Positions 41,894 through 53,649 of a stretch of DNA of 64,000 nt are shown here, in pieces. The stretch spans positions 1,426,001-1,490,000 of the forward strand of contig OY725488.1 of NCBI GenBank assembly GCA_963281255.1. The letters run 5' to 3'. The notes under the pieces were generated by a model that was not told where the DNA came from, searched no databases, and was given only the letters and a program-made list of their open reading frames with translations. The position numbers and the translations under genes are program-made. Within the stretch, counting starts at the first letter, position 1. The number at the start of each line of letters is the position of its first letter. The stretch is from Aphrocallistes beatrix. Taxonomy: Eukaryota > Porifera > Hexactinellida > Sceptrulophora > Aphrocallistidae.

Positions 41894-42346
41894 TTATTTC
41901 GGTTTACAAGCATCCATAATCCAACTTTCAGCTTCCTGAAATTGAGGTATTCCATCACTAATCACTTCCCAGTTCAGTTTATCCTTCACAAAGACATGGC
42001 TTGCCTTGGTTTGGTCCAGCTTGTCAGGGTTGTAGTTGGTGAGAACTCCTAAGTTGATCCATACAGTGTATTCCTCGCAATCATAAGACATATTTATGCT
42101 GCAACCGCATCGGTTACAGAAATAGCGCTCAGCAAAGGTTGAAGAACGAAATTTTGTTAATGTTTCTTCCGTAATAAACTTCATATCTTTTCTCGGGAAT
42201 GAACCGAAAGGAACACCTGGACTGCCTATTGATCTTCTACACATTTCGCCATGACATATCAATACCTGTACCGGATGTAAAGTGTTAAGTATAAATTTGA
42301 CACCCCCACACAAACACTCCCCGACCAAAGATTCAATTTCAGCCAT
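41894..42346 (-). CDS. GFA/CENP-V-domain protein, copy A (zinc ligand lost)
   Basis: A 150-residue protein from the ATG at 42,346, consisting of a single GFA (glutathione-dependent formaldehyde-activating, CENP-V) zinc domain. The family ligands are CxC (Cys11, Cys13), CxCxxC (31, 33, 36) and CxxC (77, 80). Here the middle motif reads CHGEMC, so residue 33 is Gly instead of Cys. The paralogue at 50,185 keeps CHCGMC. I count 137/150 identical residues between the two. Substrate is unknown; GFA proteins in animals are mostly uncharacterised apart from CENP-V. The gene points away from its paralogue. Loss of a metal ligand suggests relaxed constraint or altered function, though the frame is intact. 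Confidence 0.85.
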   Translation of the reverse strand: MAEIESLVGECLCGGVKFILNTLHPVQVLICHGEMCRRSIGSPGVPFGSFPRKDMKFITEETLTKFRSSTFAERYFCNRCGCSINMSYDCEEYTVWINLGVLTNYNPDKLDQTKASHVFVKDKLNWEVISDGIPQFQEAESWIMDACKPK

Positions 42347-43237
42347 TTTAAATATAATATTTAGATTAGTGAAATACAAACTTTAACTCACTTTTTAAAA
42401 AGCCTTCATTAAGGAATAGATGCCTATTTTAGGAAAGACTTGTAGATCTTATCATGTGACTATTTATTTATTAAAATATAGTGTAAGATTATTGGGAATT
42501 GTTAAGTTACCCACTCAAGTAGTATAAACGTAAATTCATATTGGACTGTATGAACTGAGTGATTCTGTTCTGTTGAACGATGATATTCATAACTTCATAT
42601 CGTCACTTTAGTTATAATAATATGGGTCAGCGATATCGAAATATTTCTGTATAGAAAATGGAAATTATATTATATTTTTGAACTTTTTATAAGTAATATT
42701 CATGAATCTCTTTCAAAAACAATGGAAGTAATATATATATTGAGAAAATAATACAGATCTGCTATCCAATCAAACATTTTCTTAACCGTTAAGCTACAGT
42801 GGCGGCTGTTAGCTGGTTAAACGAATCCAGCTTAGCTAGTTGCGTTTAGTCGTTACCAACCGCTTATCATGGCATCCCTGTTTCATAAGTCATTATTAAA
42901 GGCGTGTTCCTTCATTCCTAATAAAATTTAATCCAGACAATTGGTTCATTGGTACAGAGCTGTTCGGATTAGCGAGGGTGTACTGTACTTCAAAGCAATA
43001 ACTTATTGCTTTCAACGGTTGACATGGGATTTTAGGGGTGTAGATTTCGAAAATCATATTTTCGAATCTATTTGATAAATAATTGTTTACTTTTGTTTAC
43101 AATAGATATATAAAGCAAACAAATCTCAAAATGTTAGAAACTAGCTTTCTACTTTGACCTGTAGTTTTCGGGGCGTTGATTCTTAATCTTTCATTTTCGA
43201 ATCTATCGATTCTGAATTTGATATTCCCAGCAATTCT

Positions 43238-43292
43238 GCAAACACAAAGTGTTCGCTATAGCGGCGCTACGCAAGTGCGCAAAGCGCGCTTG
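43238..43292. repeat. GC-rich hairpin-core dispersed repeat
   Basis: Copy of the CACAAAGTGTTCGCTA...GCGCTACGCAAG...GCGCGCTTGT core, closest to 27,294-27,348. The preceding 220 bp are also shared with that locus. Confidence 0.6.
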
Positions 43293-43425
43293 TCTTGTAT
43301 ATTAAACGCTAGGATTTTTTGTTTGTTGACTTGGTTCGAATTGATCGAAGAACTGGCAAGTCGTAGGGCTTTGAAAATTTGCATGCGGGCATCAAATGGC
43401 GAGTCTATAAACAAGTACATATACA

Positions 43426-43530
43426 GGCAGCCCTCGCCATTCGCGGTTTCGACTATTCGCGAAAAATATTATGTGCCTAGTTTTTCGGTTCGCGGCATAG
43501 TCCTTCGACTATTCGCGGGATATTATATCA
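43426..43530. mobile_element. Tigger/pogo-like terminus
   Basis: CAGGCAGCCCTCGCCATTCG, continuing with GCGGTTTCGACTATTCGCG and a second CGACTATTCGCGGGATA block, closely resembles the termini of Tigger-like pogo elements. I see no opposite end or transposase, so this is a solo end or decayed fragment. Confidence 0.6.
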
Positions 43531-43802
43531 CATTTTAGGCTTTATTCATCATTATTTAAGCCACAAATTCATTTGAAAATTGATTAATCCTCCTTTATTC
43601 CAAGCTACAGACATAGAAATGTAAAAATCGTTACTGAGTTTTATCAAAATTTTGAAAATATCTGGTTACAGTAAATAGTGAATTAAGTGACCTTGCTACC
43701 TCTCTTAATTTTTTCTTAGAATTGGTTATAATCTTCAATCTTTATTCTTAGAATTTAGACTAATTATTAGAATTAGGCTTAAGAATTTTAGTGGATACCA
43801 CC

Positions 43803-43840
43803 ATGGCCTACTTAATACACGGCCGTGTTAAGTAGGCCAT
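43803..43840. repeat. Near-perfect 38-bp palindrome
   Basis: ATGGCCTACTTAATACACGG is followed by its inverted copy, with only a two-base insertion in the left arm. Outer sequences (AGTGG...CCACT, then AAGAATT words) continue the inversion to about 43,770-43,880. The surrounding 200 bp repeat the word TTCTTAGAATT. Confidence 0.75.
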
Positions 43841-45112
43841 GATACCACTTAAATAAATTCTTAGAATTCAGATATATAGAATTTGGGCAAATTCTAAGAA
43901 AAATTATTGGAATCTGACTTAAGAATGTTAGTGAATAAATGGCTTATATGATCTTCCAAAGACTAACGGTTTGCGTTGGATTCTTTGTGGTGGTTTGATC
44001 ATTTTGTCCGCGTCGGATCTTTGTTAGTTAGATTCCAACCTTGTAAAAATAATATACAGATATACAGTCTACTATATAGTCCCCTCTTTCAGATCTAATT
44101 TGGAATTTAGATTTTTATATTATAATGATGACCCATTATACTTGTATGTTATTCGTTTTAAAATATTTCTTCACAGACAACAGACACGCAACCTTTCAGA
44201 TACAAACCAATTTCATGTCTATAAGTACGATTTTTCTATTTTTGTCTATGGCACAATGTCCTAGTTTAGTGATACTATGTTGCCGTATCATTCACTTATG
44301 TTCACTGGTTAGCAACAATTTTCTAGTTCATTTTGACTACTTGTAGAGATGAACAATCAGCCTACGATTCACCTGCCCTAATCAGTTAACCAAGATAATC
44401 TAACTAGCAAGTCATCGAAATTTGATTCTTCACAATATGCATTGTTTCTTAATTAATTAAAACCTCATGAACATTTTATCATGAGAATGATAGTGATCAC
44501 ACGAATTTGAATTAACCAACACTACAATACATTTCGGTTTAAAATGGAAACAATGGTCGACTTAATCCCGCCCAGAATGCATAATGTTTAGATGGCATAA
44601 TTTAATTAATTGATTTAATTAAAAGAGAGGTTGGGGACAGCCTAATAAGTCGATTTGTGTCGTTTTGTTCCACTATTTAAAATGGCCTAACTCTAGTCTG
44701 GAATATTATCTAATGGCTTTAATTTCTCAGTATCACGTAAAAGGATATTCTAGTTGAATTAGGTTAAAATCATATCTTGCATCTGCACCCACTCCTACTT
44801 GCATAACGTCTGGTTGGGTTTACTTCATCCTTCTACATTAAATACATTAAATACTCAGCAAATCTGATTTTGTGATACAGCTGTATGCGTTCATCCTTCA
44901 CCAATAGCATCCCAATTCAATTTACATATTTTATCTTGATTAGCCATGATTAACCATTATTTAGTAGACAATAAAAGTATACATACGTACTTATGTTAAA
45001 TATTTTTTTAACGAATTTCTAGGGACCCAAAATGTGTCAATCGACTGGTAAAAATCCTGACTGAATTTGTTTTATATAGTACTTACAAGTACCAACAGCA
45101 ATGACCACCCTT

Positions 45113-45262
45113 CATAGGCGTAACTCCAGGGGTGGCAGGGGTATCGTGCCACCACAGACCTAAATGTTATATTGACTTGGGGTGGCATGCCACATTAGTT
45201 TGATATGTTTACAAATCTCCACCCCAGCTAACCATGAAGAAATCAAAATAGTTACGCCTATG
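45113..45262. mobile_element. hAT-type MITE with perfect 8-bp target duplication
   Basis: A 150-bp element with ends CATAGGCGTAACT and AGTTACGCCTATG, flanked by identical octamers CCACCCTT (45,105-45,112 and 45,263-45,270). The inside repeats GGTGGCA words. No coding capacity. Confidence 0.88.
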
Positions 45263-45904
45263 CCACCCTTATTCTGTTGTAGCTACACGTAGGTAGCATG
45301 TGATGAATTGAACTCCTCGCTAACTGTGAGGTTGTATCAATTACGAACTTGCGATAACGATGACTTAGTTTGAGCTGAATTTGCTTATATTACTTCCTTG
45401 AATTGAGAACTTCTTCAAGCAATTTTGTAGTTATAATTGTTGCATGGTAATTAGTTCTATTTAAAAGAGAACTGCAGATCGACATCATCTTTATTCCTAG
45501 TTTCCTCATGACCTATTGATTTTGGTCAAGTAATCAACTTCAATTAAAATGCTAAATTCTTATTCTGGAATTAATCTAACTTTTATTTATTTCGATTAGT
45601 AGAGCTTTGTTTATTATGCAGCTGTAACATGTCAAATATTTCTTGATCGAATCATCTTCACTTTAGGAATGCTCTAGATCAATTACGTCTATAGAAACTT
45701 CTCTTGATTGATCTGAAATAGCTACTGAATACGTACTAATGAAATTTCTACACTACTGCATTTCACTATAAAAAGGACTAGATCAAGCTCGGACTGATAT
45801 TGGCTGAAAATTTGTGTTTTGCCTACCACTGCACCGTTTGAATAGATTTGCTGATAATCATCTCTATTGTGGCCCATTCATCGGATATAAATACCTTGGC
45901 AAGA

Positions 45905-45963
45905 GTAAGTCCTAAACTATTATTGGACGTGTACAGATTATTTCAATATTTACTGATTTACAG
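45905..45963 (+). other. Candidate 59-bp 5'-UTR intron of the Fem-1-like gene
   Basis: A perfect donor GTAAGT (45,905-45,910) is followed by a pyrimidine-containing stretch, a branch-like TACTGAT and the acceptor TTTACAG (45,957-45,963). It ends five bases before the ATG at 45,969. No transcript is available to confirm it. Confidence 0.5.
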
Positions 45964-45968
45964 AGAGA

Positions 45969-48125
45969 ATGACTGGGCGAACTGCTTCTGCATTGAGAAT
46001 GAGTTTATTTTTCAAACGTGAGGGGCATACGGAATTCAAGGATACGCTTTACAAACTAATCGATGATGATGATGAATCCCGTTTCTTTGAATACATAAGA
46101 TTCCATCTAACCAATACGTCGAGGGCCTACTATAAACTTATTTTTTTTTATGGTCTGGGCTCGTCCTCTGTAGACCAATCTTTGTGGATCAAATTAATCA
46201 ATAGCAAGCGCTTTTCGTGGATGAAATCTTGCGTACAGAATTTCTATATGCATGACTTACAGCCTATAATGACTTGTCTCTCTCACAATGTTCCAATCTC
46301 TACTCTGAATTATGCGATTGAACAGAAGAATGTTGAGGCCGTGGAGTGCATGCTTGAATTGCAAACATCGAAAAACAGCAAGAAAATCGAACTACCCAAC
46401 CTCTGTCATCCGATGATAAAATGTATGAATAACTGGAATGTTGGAATCGCGGAGCTTTTAACACGGTTTGGGATTGATGTCAACTATGCGAACAAAACTG
46501 GAAACTCTGCCTTACACATTGCATGTAAGAATTCCAATTTGGAGGCTGTCGAGTTTCTTTTAGAAAAGAGAGCAAACGTCAATGCTCGAAACTGTAAAGG
46601 CAAAACTCCCCTACACATAGCAGTGGATGCACGGAATGAACAGATCGTGAAAAAGCTCCTCGCACACGGATCCTTATTGAAGAAGGACAACTTCAACCAT
46701 ACTCCTCTCTTCTACGCAGTTCTAAACGATAACAAGAAAACTGAGAGACCTCCTGTATACGGACACCGTTTATCTAAACGTAATCTCATCGATACAACGC
46801 AGACAGCTAGCATTGCGAAAGAACTGAGTCAACGCGCAGATCTCATCATTTCTGACGTCGTCTCAACACTTTCAATCAACCTTGTTCCTCTCCATGATAG
46901 TGACCGCTACTGCGACGTTATACGATGTTCAATGGCCGCACATGTGAAGCACGGCATCAAGCCTATCATGCATTCGCAGGCAGTGAGGTATCCTGAGGCT
47001 AGAACTGTTGCACAAGTAGTGCGAATCTACGACAGTCCGATTCTCCAGGTGCTCTACTCCTCAGTGGTTTGGACCTCCATGCACCGTACTAGCATTAACA
47101 ACAATACGATGCGCTCTCGCCTGCTCCTCTACATTACGATTCTTCTGAACAGCTCAAGCTTAGAGCAATGCTACTTACGACACATCAAAGCGCTTTTATC
47201 TTTTGCTTTTCAATGCTTCATCCGGCCTTTCCCTCCCCAAACGAACCAATCTACCAACGCATACCTCACCAGGATACTCCATCAGGCCTGGAAAGAGTTC
47301 ACCTGCCTTATCTTACTGACCCAACACTCCCAGATGCCGATCAAACAGCCATACCTGGAACAGTTGGAAGGATATTTGAATACAAACATTATGCCTATAT
47401 TTAGGACGATCGAACATCGAGATCAGGTCATCGAATCCCTCAGTCTCCCTCTCGAGTTAGTTTGCATTCCTATCCACCTATTTCTCTACCTGTTTTGGCA
47501 GACAGCACATCAACCTTCTGAGTATTACTACTTCACATGCAAGAGGATAAAGGAGTACATCGATTACTTCTACCCCTACTACCTTTCGAAACACGATATG
47601 CTCACCGCCATTATCCCCATTACTTGCTATGATTGGCACAAATTAGAACTTAACAAACCACTACGCGATTTTGCTGGATTTGACCTTGGCAATTTTTCTA
47701 TGATCGAGAATAACAATTTCGACGTGAAGATTACAGACATCATTGACTTCCTACTGGACATGCAAATTGACACCAATTTCCGCTCTCCCATCACTGGAGA
47801 TTCAAGCCTGCATATCGCCGCGAATGAAGTAATGGCAAATGAGTTGCTACATCTCCTCGACGTTGGCACCTATCCTCTGACACTGGACAGTACAGGCAAC
47901 ACTTTCTATCAGTCCATTCACGATAAAAAATCTTTCATGGAAGATGAAAAGAGCATGATTCTCTCGCATCCATCAATCGAAGGTCTCGCTCCCCCGAAGC
48001 TTGAAACTCTCTGCGCACTTGCAATCGCTAGGAATCCCGAATTGTGCCGTCACGCTATTTTTGATTTATTTCCCAACTCAAGATTTTCAAAATTAATTAA
48101 TCTCCATCTTCCTTTCCCTATTTAA
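45969..48125 (+). CDS. Fem-1-like ankyrin repeat protein
   Basis: 718 residues. Ankyrin repeats at about 177-255 (GNSALHIACKNSNLEAVEFL and GKTPLHIAVDARNEQIVKKL) follow a helical N-terminus. A long helical middle (about 370-560) comes next, then another ankyrin unit at about 617-660 (GDSSLHIAANEVMANELLHL, then DSTGNTFYQSI). The C-terminus, LETLCALAIAR...FSKLINLH, matches the end of Fem-1 proteins (type LQCLAARAL...LEAFIELH). Fem-1 proteins are substrate receptors of CUL2 ubiquitin ligases; the C-terminal segment includes the VHL/SOCS-like box. Fem-1 usually has seven or more N-terminal ankyrins; only two or three are convincing here, so this is a diverged member. Single coding exon, possibly with a 5'-UTR intron. 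Confidence 0.72.
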   Translation: MTGRTASALRMSLFFKREGHTEFKDTLYKLIDDDDESRFFEYIRFHLTNTSRAYYKLIFFYGLGSSSVDQSLWIKLINSKRFSWMKSCVQNFYMHDLQPIMTCLSHNVPISTLNYAIEQKNVEAVECMLELQTSKNSKKIELPNLCHPMIKCMNNWNVGIAELLTRFGIDVNYANKTGNSALHIACKNSNLEAVEFLLEKRANVNARNCKGKTPLHIAVDARNEQIVKKLLAHGSLLKKDNFNHTPLFYAVLNDNKKTERPPVYGHRLSKRNLIDTTQTASIAKELSQRADLIISDVVSTLSINLVPLHDSDRYCDVIRCSMAAHVKHGIKPIMHSQAVRYPEARTVAQVVRIYDSPILQVLYSSVVWTSMHRTSINNNTMRSRLLLYITILLNSSSLEQCYLRHIKALLSFAFQCFIRPFPPQTNQSTNAYLTRILHQAWKEFTCLILLTQHSQMPIKQPYLEQLEGYLNTNIMPIFRTIEHRDQVIESLSLPLELVCIPIHLFLYLFWQTAHQPSEYYYFTCKRIKEYIDYFYPYYLSKHDMLTAIIPITCYDWHKLELNKPLRDFAGFDLGNFSMIENNNFDVKITDIIDFLLDMQIDTNFRSPITGDSSLHIAANEVMANELLHLLDVGTYPLTLDSTGNTFYQSIHDKKSFMEDEKSMILSHPSIEGLAPPKLETLCALAIARNPELCRHAIFDLFPNSRFSKLINLHLPFPI

Positions 48126-50184
48126 TCCGCTTTCCTTCTTTTCAAATCAGCGCTAACCGAATGAAGTTGTACATGACTCTAGTCGATAAAGGTCCCAGCA
48201 TTTAGAGTATCACTTTCATGCGGACTCCTACTGCACATCAAGATTGGGGACAGGAAATAATATATTGTGACATATGCTGTACTCATTTAATGGCGATTTT
48301 ATTTTCCATTTTATCATTTCAAAGCTCAAATCATTAATTTTTATTGTTATTATCTGATGAATTGATCTAGATTCTAAAATTACATTTTTAAAAATTGTAA
48401 TCACTTTAAGGTGTGCCCTGATCAATTGGATTGACCGATACATTAATTGTGCAATGACTAGTCATGATTTATTACCCATATCTTCTGGTAATGGTTTTAC
48501 AATAAGATTATACTGGTACTTTGATCTTGCAGAGAGTTGATCATTTCTTCTCTTATCGCTACACATTTGGTCTAATAATATTTGCTAAAACATGCAGGTA
48601 TTATCAGGTATTAAAGTTCATAATGATTAAAGTTGATTTGGTTTCATTAGAGTACATCATCATCAATCCATCCCTCAGTCGAGTTGTCAAGGTAAGCCAC
48701 TAGCTAATTTATTATAAGCCACGAGTTGAATTATTCTATATTCAGTAACTTAAACTGTAATATTATGAAAGCAGGTATGTATTACATTACGTATCACCTA
48801 GCAACGTGTGTAATGTATACATAGTATATTTCAATTTGTAAACACAAATTGGATTTTTTTACTTATCTCTCACCAAAATTAAAGATGAAGGAAATATATT
48901 TTTTATATGAAATAAGGGAAATATAAATCTGATTTAGTTATTTAAATTTCTATATACTATCCTTGCGCCATCAGTAATGTCCCCATATACATATTATTTG
49001 TAAGATTTAGTATAATTAAATTTGCACCCGTAATAGCAGTATAATATTACATAACTCATATATATTATTCAGAATTTTTTGTATTTTTCATTTGATCGGT
49101 TAATTTACATATCATCAAATTCGGAACATCTGTAATCACTGCACCTGTCTCAATGTCGTAGCCATATTTTGCAACGAAACCGTTTTCCTCAAATTTTCTC
49201 CATGCTTCTCAGGATATGGTAATATACGGAGTTATAAATTGCGGGACGTTTTGAATTAGTTTTGGTGAAAAAACTCTTAGGACTTATCATTTACTGATTA
49301 ATTTACTTATGTCTGCGCAAACTGCTGAAAATGGGATTAAGTCATCCAGGAATTGCGCAGTCAAATTTATAGACTTTAGAACATTTGTAGCAGACTGGTC
49401 TCAACCGTGAAATGTTATTAAAGCTTACTTCAATCAAACATCATGCACAAGTGAGGATATTAATTTCAATTTAGGAAGGATAATCTATCAATGTCGTGAA
49501 CAGAGATAATTTTATATGGGACGTTTTACTTCTAGATATGAATAATGCTAATGCATAAATGACCAACTGCTGCATGTAGACATTATTTTGACTAAAGTAC
49601 CCACTGATCACCATAATAAGCAGTTGGCAGTTACTTTAAATTAAAATTAATAGTTCCATATCGTGGATATTTTTAATTTTCAAAAGCTGAATAGGAGTAC
49701 GTGTCCAGTTTAGACTTGATTGTAATGTAATACAGGATACACTGACTGATACTACCCTACCAAGGGTATTCTACACCCTAATATATTCCAGACAAATGAC
49801 TACGTGTAGAAATTAAATATAATACAGATGCACAATTTTAGGTTTAAATTTTGTTTTCTACACTCGAATTACTCAAATATTTCAACCAACTTAACCTCAA
49901 AGTTAAATGTTTCCAGCATATCCCACATTGTGTCACTAAGTACCATCATATCTATTGGTAAAGACGAGTCACATGTTGTAAAAGGTAGAATAATTTGGAA
50001 CAGTTTAGCCTTGTAAATTGGTTTCAGGTTGAAAGCTTCTATAATTAAGATTTCGAATAAAATTATCAATCTTTTCGTTCAAATACCGAAATATTCTCGG
50101 CAATACTGAATTTTAATTAAAAAAGTTTGAAACTGATAGTAATCAGCAAAACTATTTTTTATTTTTTTAGAATTGTAGTATATA
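48126..50184. other. Gene-free spacer
   Basis: About 2 kb of AT-rich sequence without a supported feature. A pyrimidine-rich acceptor-like run (TTTTTTATTTTTTTAG) ends 14 bases before the GFA copy B ATG. Confidence 0.45.
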
Positions 50185-50637
50185 ATGGCTGAAATTGATT
50201 CTTTGGTTGGTGAGTGTCTGTGTGTGGGTGCTAAATTCACACTGAACACCTTACATCCGGTACAGACGTTGATATGTCACTGTGGGATGTGTAGAAGATC
50301 AATAGGTAGTCCAGGTGTTCCTTTCGGCTCATTTCCTAGGAAAGATATGAAGTTTATTACGGAAGAAACATTAACAAAATTTCGTTCTTCAACTATTGCT
50401 GATCGCTATTTCTGTAACCGATGCGGTTGCAGCATAAATATGTCTTATGATTGCGAGGAATACACTGTATGGATCAACTTAGGAGTTCTCACCAACTACA
50501 ACCCTGACAAGCTGGACCAAACCAAGGCGGGTCATATCCATGTTAAGAATAAACTGAACTGGGAAGTGATTAGTGATGGAATACCTCAATTTCAGGAAGC
50601 TGAAAGTTGGATTATGGATGCTTGTAAACCGAAATAG
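50185..50637 (+). CDS. GFA/CENP-V-domain protein, copy B
   Basis: A 150-residue single-domain GFA protein with all seven zinc-site cysteines: CxC at 11/13, CHCGMC at 31/33/36, CNRC at 77/80. It is about 91 percent identical to copy A at 41,894-42,346, on the opposite strand about 8 kb away. The classic CLCG of the first motif is CLCV here, whereas copy A keeps CLCG. Probably a zinc-dependent thiol-carbon-sulfur lyase-like fold; substrate unknown. Confidence 0.9.
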   Translation: MAEIDSLVGECLCVGAKFTLNTLHPVQTLICHCGMCRRSIGSPGVPFGSFPRKDMKFITEETLTKFRSSTIADRYFCNRCGCSINMSYDCEEYTVWINLGVLTNYNPDKLDQTKAGHIHVKNKLNWEVISDGIPQFQEAESWIMDACKPK

Positions 50638-51454
50638 CTTTATTATAGGGGCTAAATCTTTTTTATAGAAATATATACATCTCTTTTACAATAACATGTT
50701 ATCTGATAAACTTACTATATAAACTTGGATTCGGGGCTCGGATGAAATAAAACTCGCCTTTTTGACAGGCAAGGTTTATATAAGCTAATGGGATAAAAAC
50801 TGACCTTTTAAAAAAGGTGGCCTACATACAGTGTTTGTTTTTTAAGTTAAATTAGAGGGCCCAAAAGGACCTCTAATTTCTCTTCAGGGACCTCTAATTT
50901 CTTAACATTCGTAATGTACTGAATATCATAAAATGTAGTATTCCAGGTAAGGGACCTCTAATCTTTTGCAGAGCCCTCTGAGCAAATCCTTAAAAAAATC
51001 CTGCCTACATATAAGTAAACTCTCGAGCCATTACCGGATATACCGTACTAGCTTCATCTTCTTTACTGGAACAGTATTCCAGCAATATTTTGTACGTCAA
51101 ATAACGAGCTTCTCGATAGCAGCATACATATATCCGAACTAGATAGATGATGGGTCAAGAAGATACCTAAATTAGATATTTTATCTGTCCTGTCCCGGAA
51201 ATTAGTTTTTGGGACGGTCCAGTCCCGGAAATTATGCATGCCCACATTGATGGGCGATAATAGTACCTCCCCAATTTACATACTACAATAAAAAAGCTAA
51301 TTCTATATACTCTCACTCTTTTTTCTTGTTCTTCATGTTTTATTACTCATTAAATTTATATTATCCATCCATTTTCTAAATCATATATGATAGTTTAGTT
51401 ACGGATAACAGACAAATTCGACGATTTTGAAGAAATTTCTGTTTACCAAAACTA
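50638..51454. other. Spacer with short repeats
   Basis: Contains three GACCTCTAATTTC-type words near 50,869-50,965, likely from a degraded element, and the CCCGGAAATTA repeat at 51,185-51,243. Confidence 0.45.
51185..51243. repeat. Short GTCCCGGAAATTA repeat
   Basis: Two CCCGGAAATTA units ending ATGCATGCCCAC. It matches the outer units of the repeat nested at 23,687-23,863, so it is a minimal copy of that family. Confidence 0.6.
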
Positions 51455-52258
51455 ATGACTAGTTCGAATACAGAAACTAATATTGGTAAAGAATGGGTCG
51501 GAAAAGTAGCAATAGTAACAGGTGCATCTGCTGGAATGGGTCTCAACTTGATCCGAGTATTGGCATCCAGCGGCATTAAGACCATCGGTTGTGCGAGGAA
51601 TATCTCTAAAATTGAAGAATTGTGGTCGAGTTTGGAAGGAAAAGTGAGTGGAGAGATCACAAGTTTCAAGTGTGATGTGAGCAGAGAAGAGGATGTAAGG
51701 TCAATGTTTGAAATGGCCCATAGCAAGTACGGAGGCGTAGATATTCTGGTGAATAACGCAGGATTGGCACATGAAGCTCCTCTTCTATCTGGTGCAACGG
51801 AAGAGTGGAAGTCTATGCTGGATGTGAATGTACTCGGTCCTTCTCTTTGCACTAGAGAGTATTTTCAAAGGCATCAGGCGAGAAAAGCCGACCTTGGCTA
51901 TGTAATCAACATATCTAGTATCGCGGGACATGTGATACCACACTCTCCCATCCTTCACTTTTATGCTGCCTCTAAATTTGCCCTAGCAGCACTCACCGAA
52001 GCTACAAGACAGGAATTAAGAGACTTTAAATCGAATATTAAAATCAGTCAAGTCTCTCCGGGACTTGTAAGCACTGAATTTTCGGGACGGTTTCGCAAAG
52101 ATAAGTCTAAAGCCAGTGAATTTTATAGTAAGAGCTTGCAAGAAAATAGCTGCATGGAAGTGGGGGATATTGCTGACTCAATTATGTACCTGCTGAGCAC
52201 TCCTCCACACGTTTGTGTACATGATATTATTATCCGCCCTTTACAACAACGCCTGTAG
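51455..52258 (+). CDS. DHRS11: DHRS11-like short-chain dehydrogenase/reductase
   Basis: A 267-residue classical SDR. NADP(H) motif TGASAGMG is at 22-29, CAR at 46-48, NNAG at 100-103, catalytic Ser154/155 in NISSIAG, and YAASK with Tyr170 and Lys174. It follows human DHRS11 along its length (GCARTVGNIEEL, LLSGSTSGWKDMFNVNVL, HFYSATK, the LRQELRE segment, and the ending IQMRPTEQ; here IIIRPLQQ). DHRS11 is a cytosolic NADPH-dependent 3(17)-ketosteroid and dicarbonyl reductase. Single exon; the start is the first ATG. Confidence 0.92.
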   Translation: MTSSNTETNIGKEWVGKVAIVTGASAGMGLNLIRVLASSGIKTIGCARNISKIEELWSSLEGKVSGEITSFKCDVSREEDVRSMFEMAHSKYGGVDILVNNAGLAHEAPLLSGATEEWKSMLDVNVLGPSLCTREYFQRHQARKADLGYVINISSIAGHVIPHSPILHFYAASKFALAALTEATRQELRDFKSNIKISQVSPGLVSTEFSGRFRKDKSKASEFYSKSLQENSCMEVGDIADSIMYLLSTPPHVCVHDIIIRPLQQRL

Positions 52259-53649
52259 TGATTTTAGCTTTTATTTATTATATTCTAGTATTTTAGGTTG
52301 AACAATCGAACAATTCTGAATTTTGTTAGAATTTCATAAAAAGTGATAAGTATTGACCTTTCTATCTAATCTGAAATTTCAAATTAAAAAATATAGGGAG
52401 GCTTTTTATTTAATAATCGCCTATTGAAATTGAGTAATGATAGGCGCCCTTTTGTCATTAATAACATTGCATATGTAAAATCAAGATATTTAAAAGTGAC
52501 GTCATCATCTACTACGACTAACCGATTAGATTATACAGAAGAAGAATAATAACTTAGAGGATGTTATATCTGTGCTTCGGTTAATGATTGCATCATTTGT
52601 ATCACGCAATTATGTGTTTTATTCGAGACTTAAATTGCCCATGCCACTCCTAAATACTGTACAGTCCTCCCTCGCTGTTAGGAACAGCTCTGTACACCAA
52701 TTATCTATAATTCCATATAATGAATAATATACATGTACATAATGTTAGAATATTAAGGTTGTTGTTTTGTTATGAATGCTTTTTAACGAGTTTCTGAATC
52801 TTATTGAATGAAAGATAGAATATTATAAACGTCGATTCTGAACGTAGAGGTGAATAAGATTATATTTTTGGTGTTCGGATTAGCGATGGTGTGCCAACAT
52901 CAGTTGTTGTAATTGTACGTATAGCGTAGAGATACTTTTAAATGTCCCAGGTTTAATATAATTCAGGTAGCAATTACTTCAAACCATCTGCAGAGACTAT
53001 GTATATCTCATGAATTTGTTATAAATAATAATGGACAATTTCAAGAGTGGGATAATATCAAGTTGCTGTATAGTTTTTACGTAAATAGTATTCTGAAATA
53101 TCGTACCTGAGTATTTTAAATAGTTGTGTTATGGTTATGACCATTGACCAATGACTCGAAACTGGTGATGAACTGACCTGAATTGACCTAAGTTACTGAT
53201 CTTTCGACAAACTTCCATCATCATATGACAGCCACATGTACTACATATGTATCAGGGTTTCCTTCTATGCATATGATATCTCTTCAATGTCATCACATAC
53301 CGCCTGAGATTTTGATAAATAGTTAAATGCAAACCACTGCTTTCTGTGAAGTACATACTTACATAAAATATTAAACTGTTGGTAAACCGATCCATTGTCG
53401 ATTCAGCGAATTTAATTTAATCATGTTACCTTAACATAAAACCCGCACAATTGGATGTGATTTGTGGCTCTTTAACCGCATCTATGAGTTTACGTGGGTT
53501 TTAATTACACTGGTACCAATTAAATTGTAAGCTTGCTCATACTACCTAGAACATTACTAATCCAAGATGATCATCACAGATTTACAATCATGCTCTAAAA
53601 AACAAATAATGTGATGGTGGGATGTTAGCCAGAACGCCAACTGTGAGTG
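52259..53649. other. Gene-free spacer
   Basis: About 1.4 kb of AT-rich DNA. I see no frame with a motif, no RNA gene and no bounded repeat. Confidence 0.45.

Larger units (their letters stand above)
42347..45904. other. Gene-free region with repeats
   Basis: About 3.5 kb. It holds the GC-core repeat (43,238-43,292), a Tigger-like terminus (43,426-43,530), a palindrome (43,803-43,840) and a hAT MITE (45,113-45,262). The frames at 43,176-43,538 and 44,125-44,346 show no motif; the first overlaps repeats. Confidence 0.5.
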
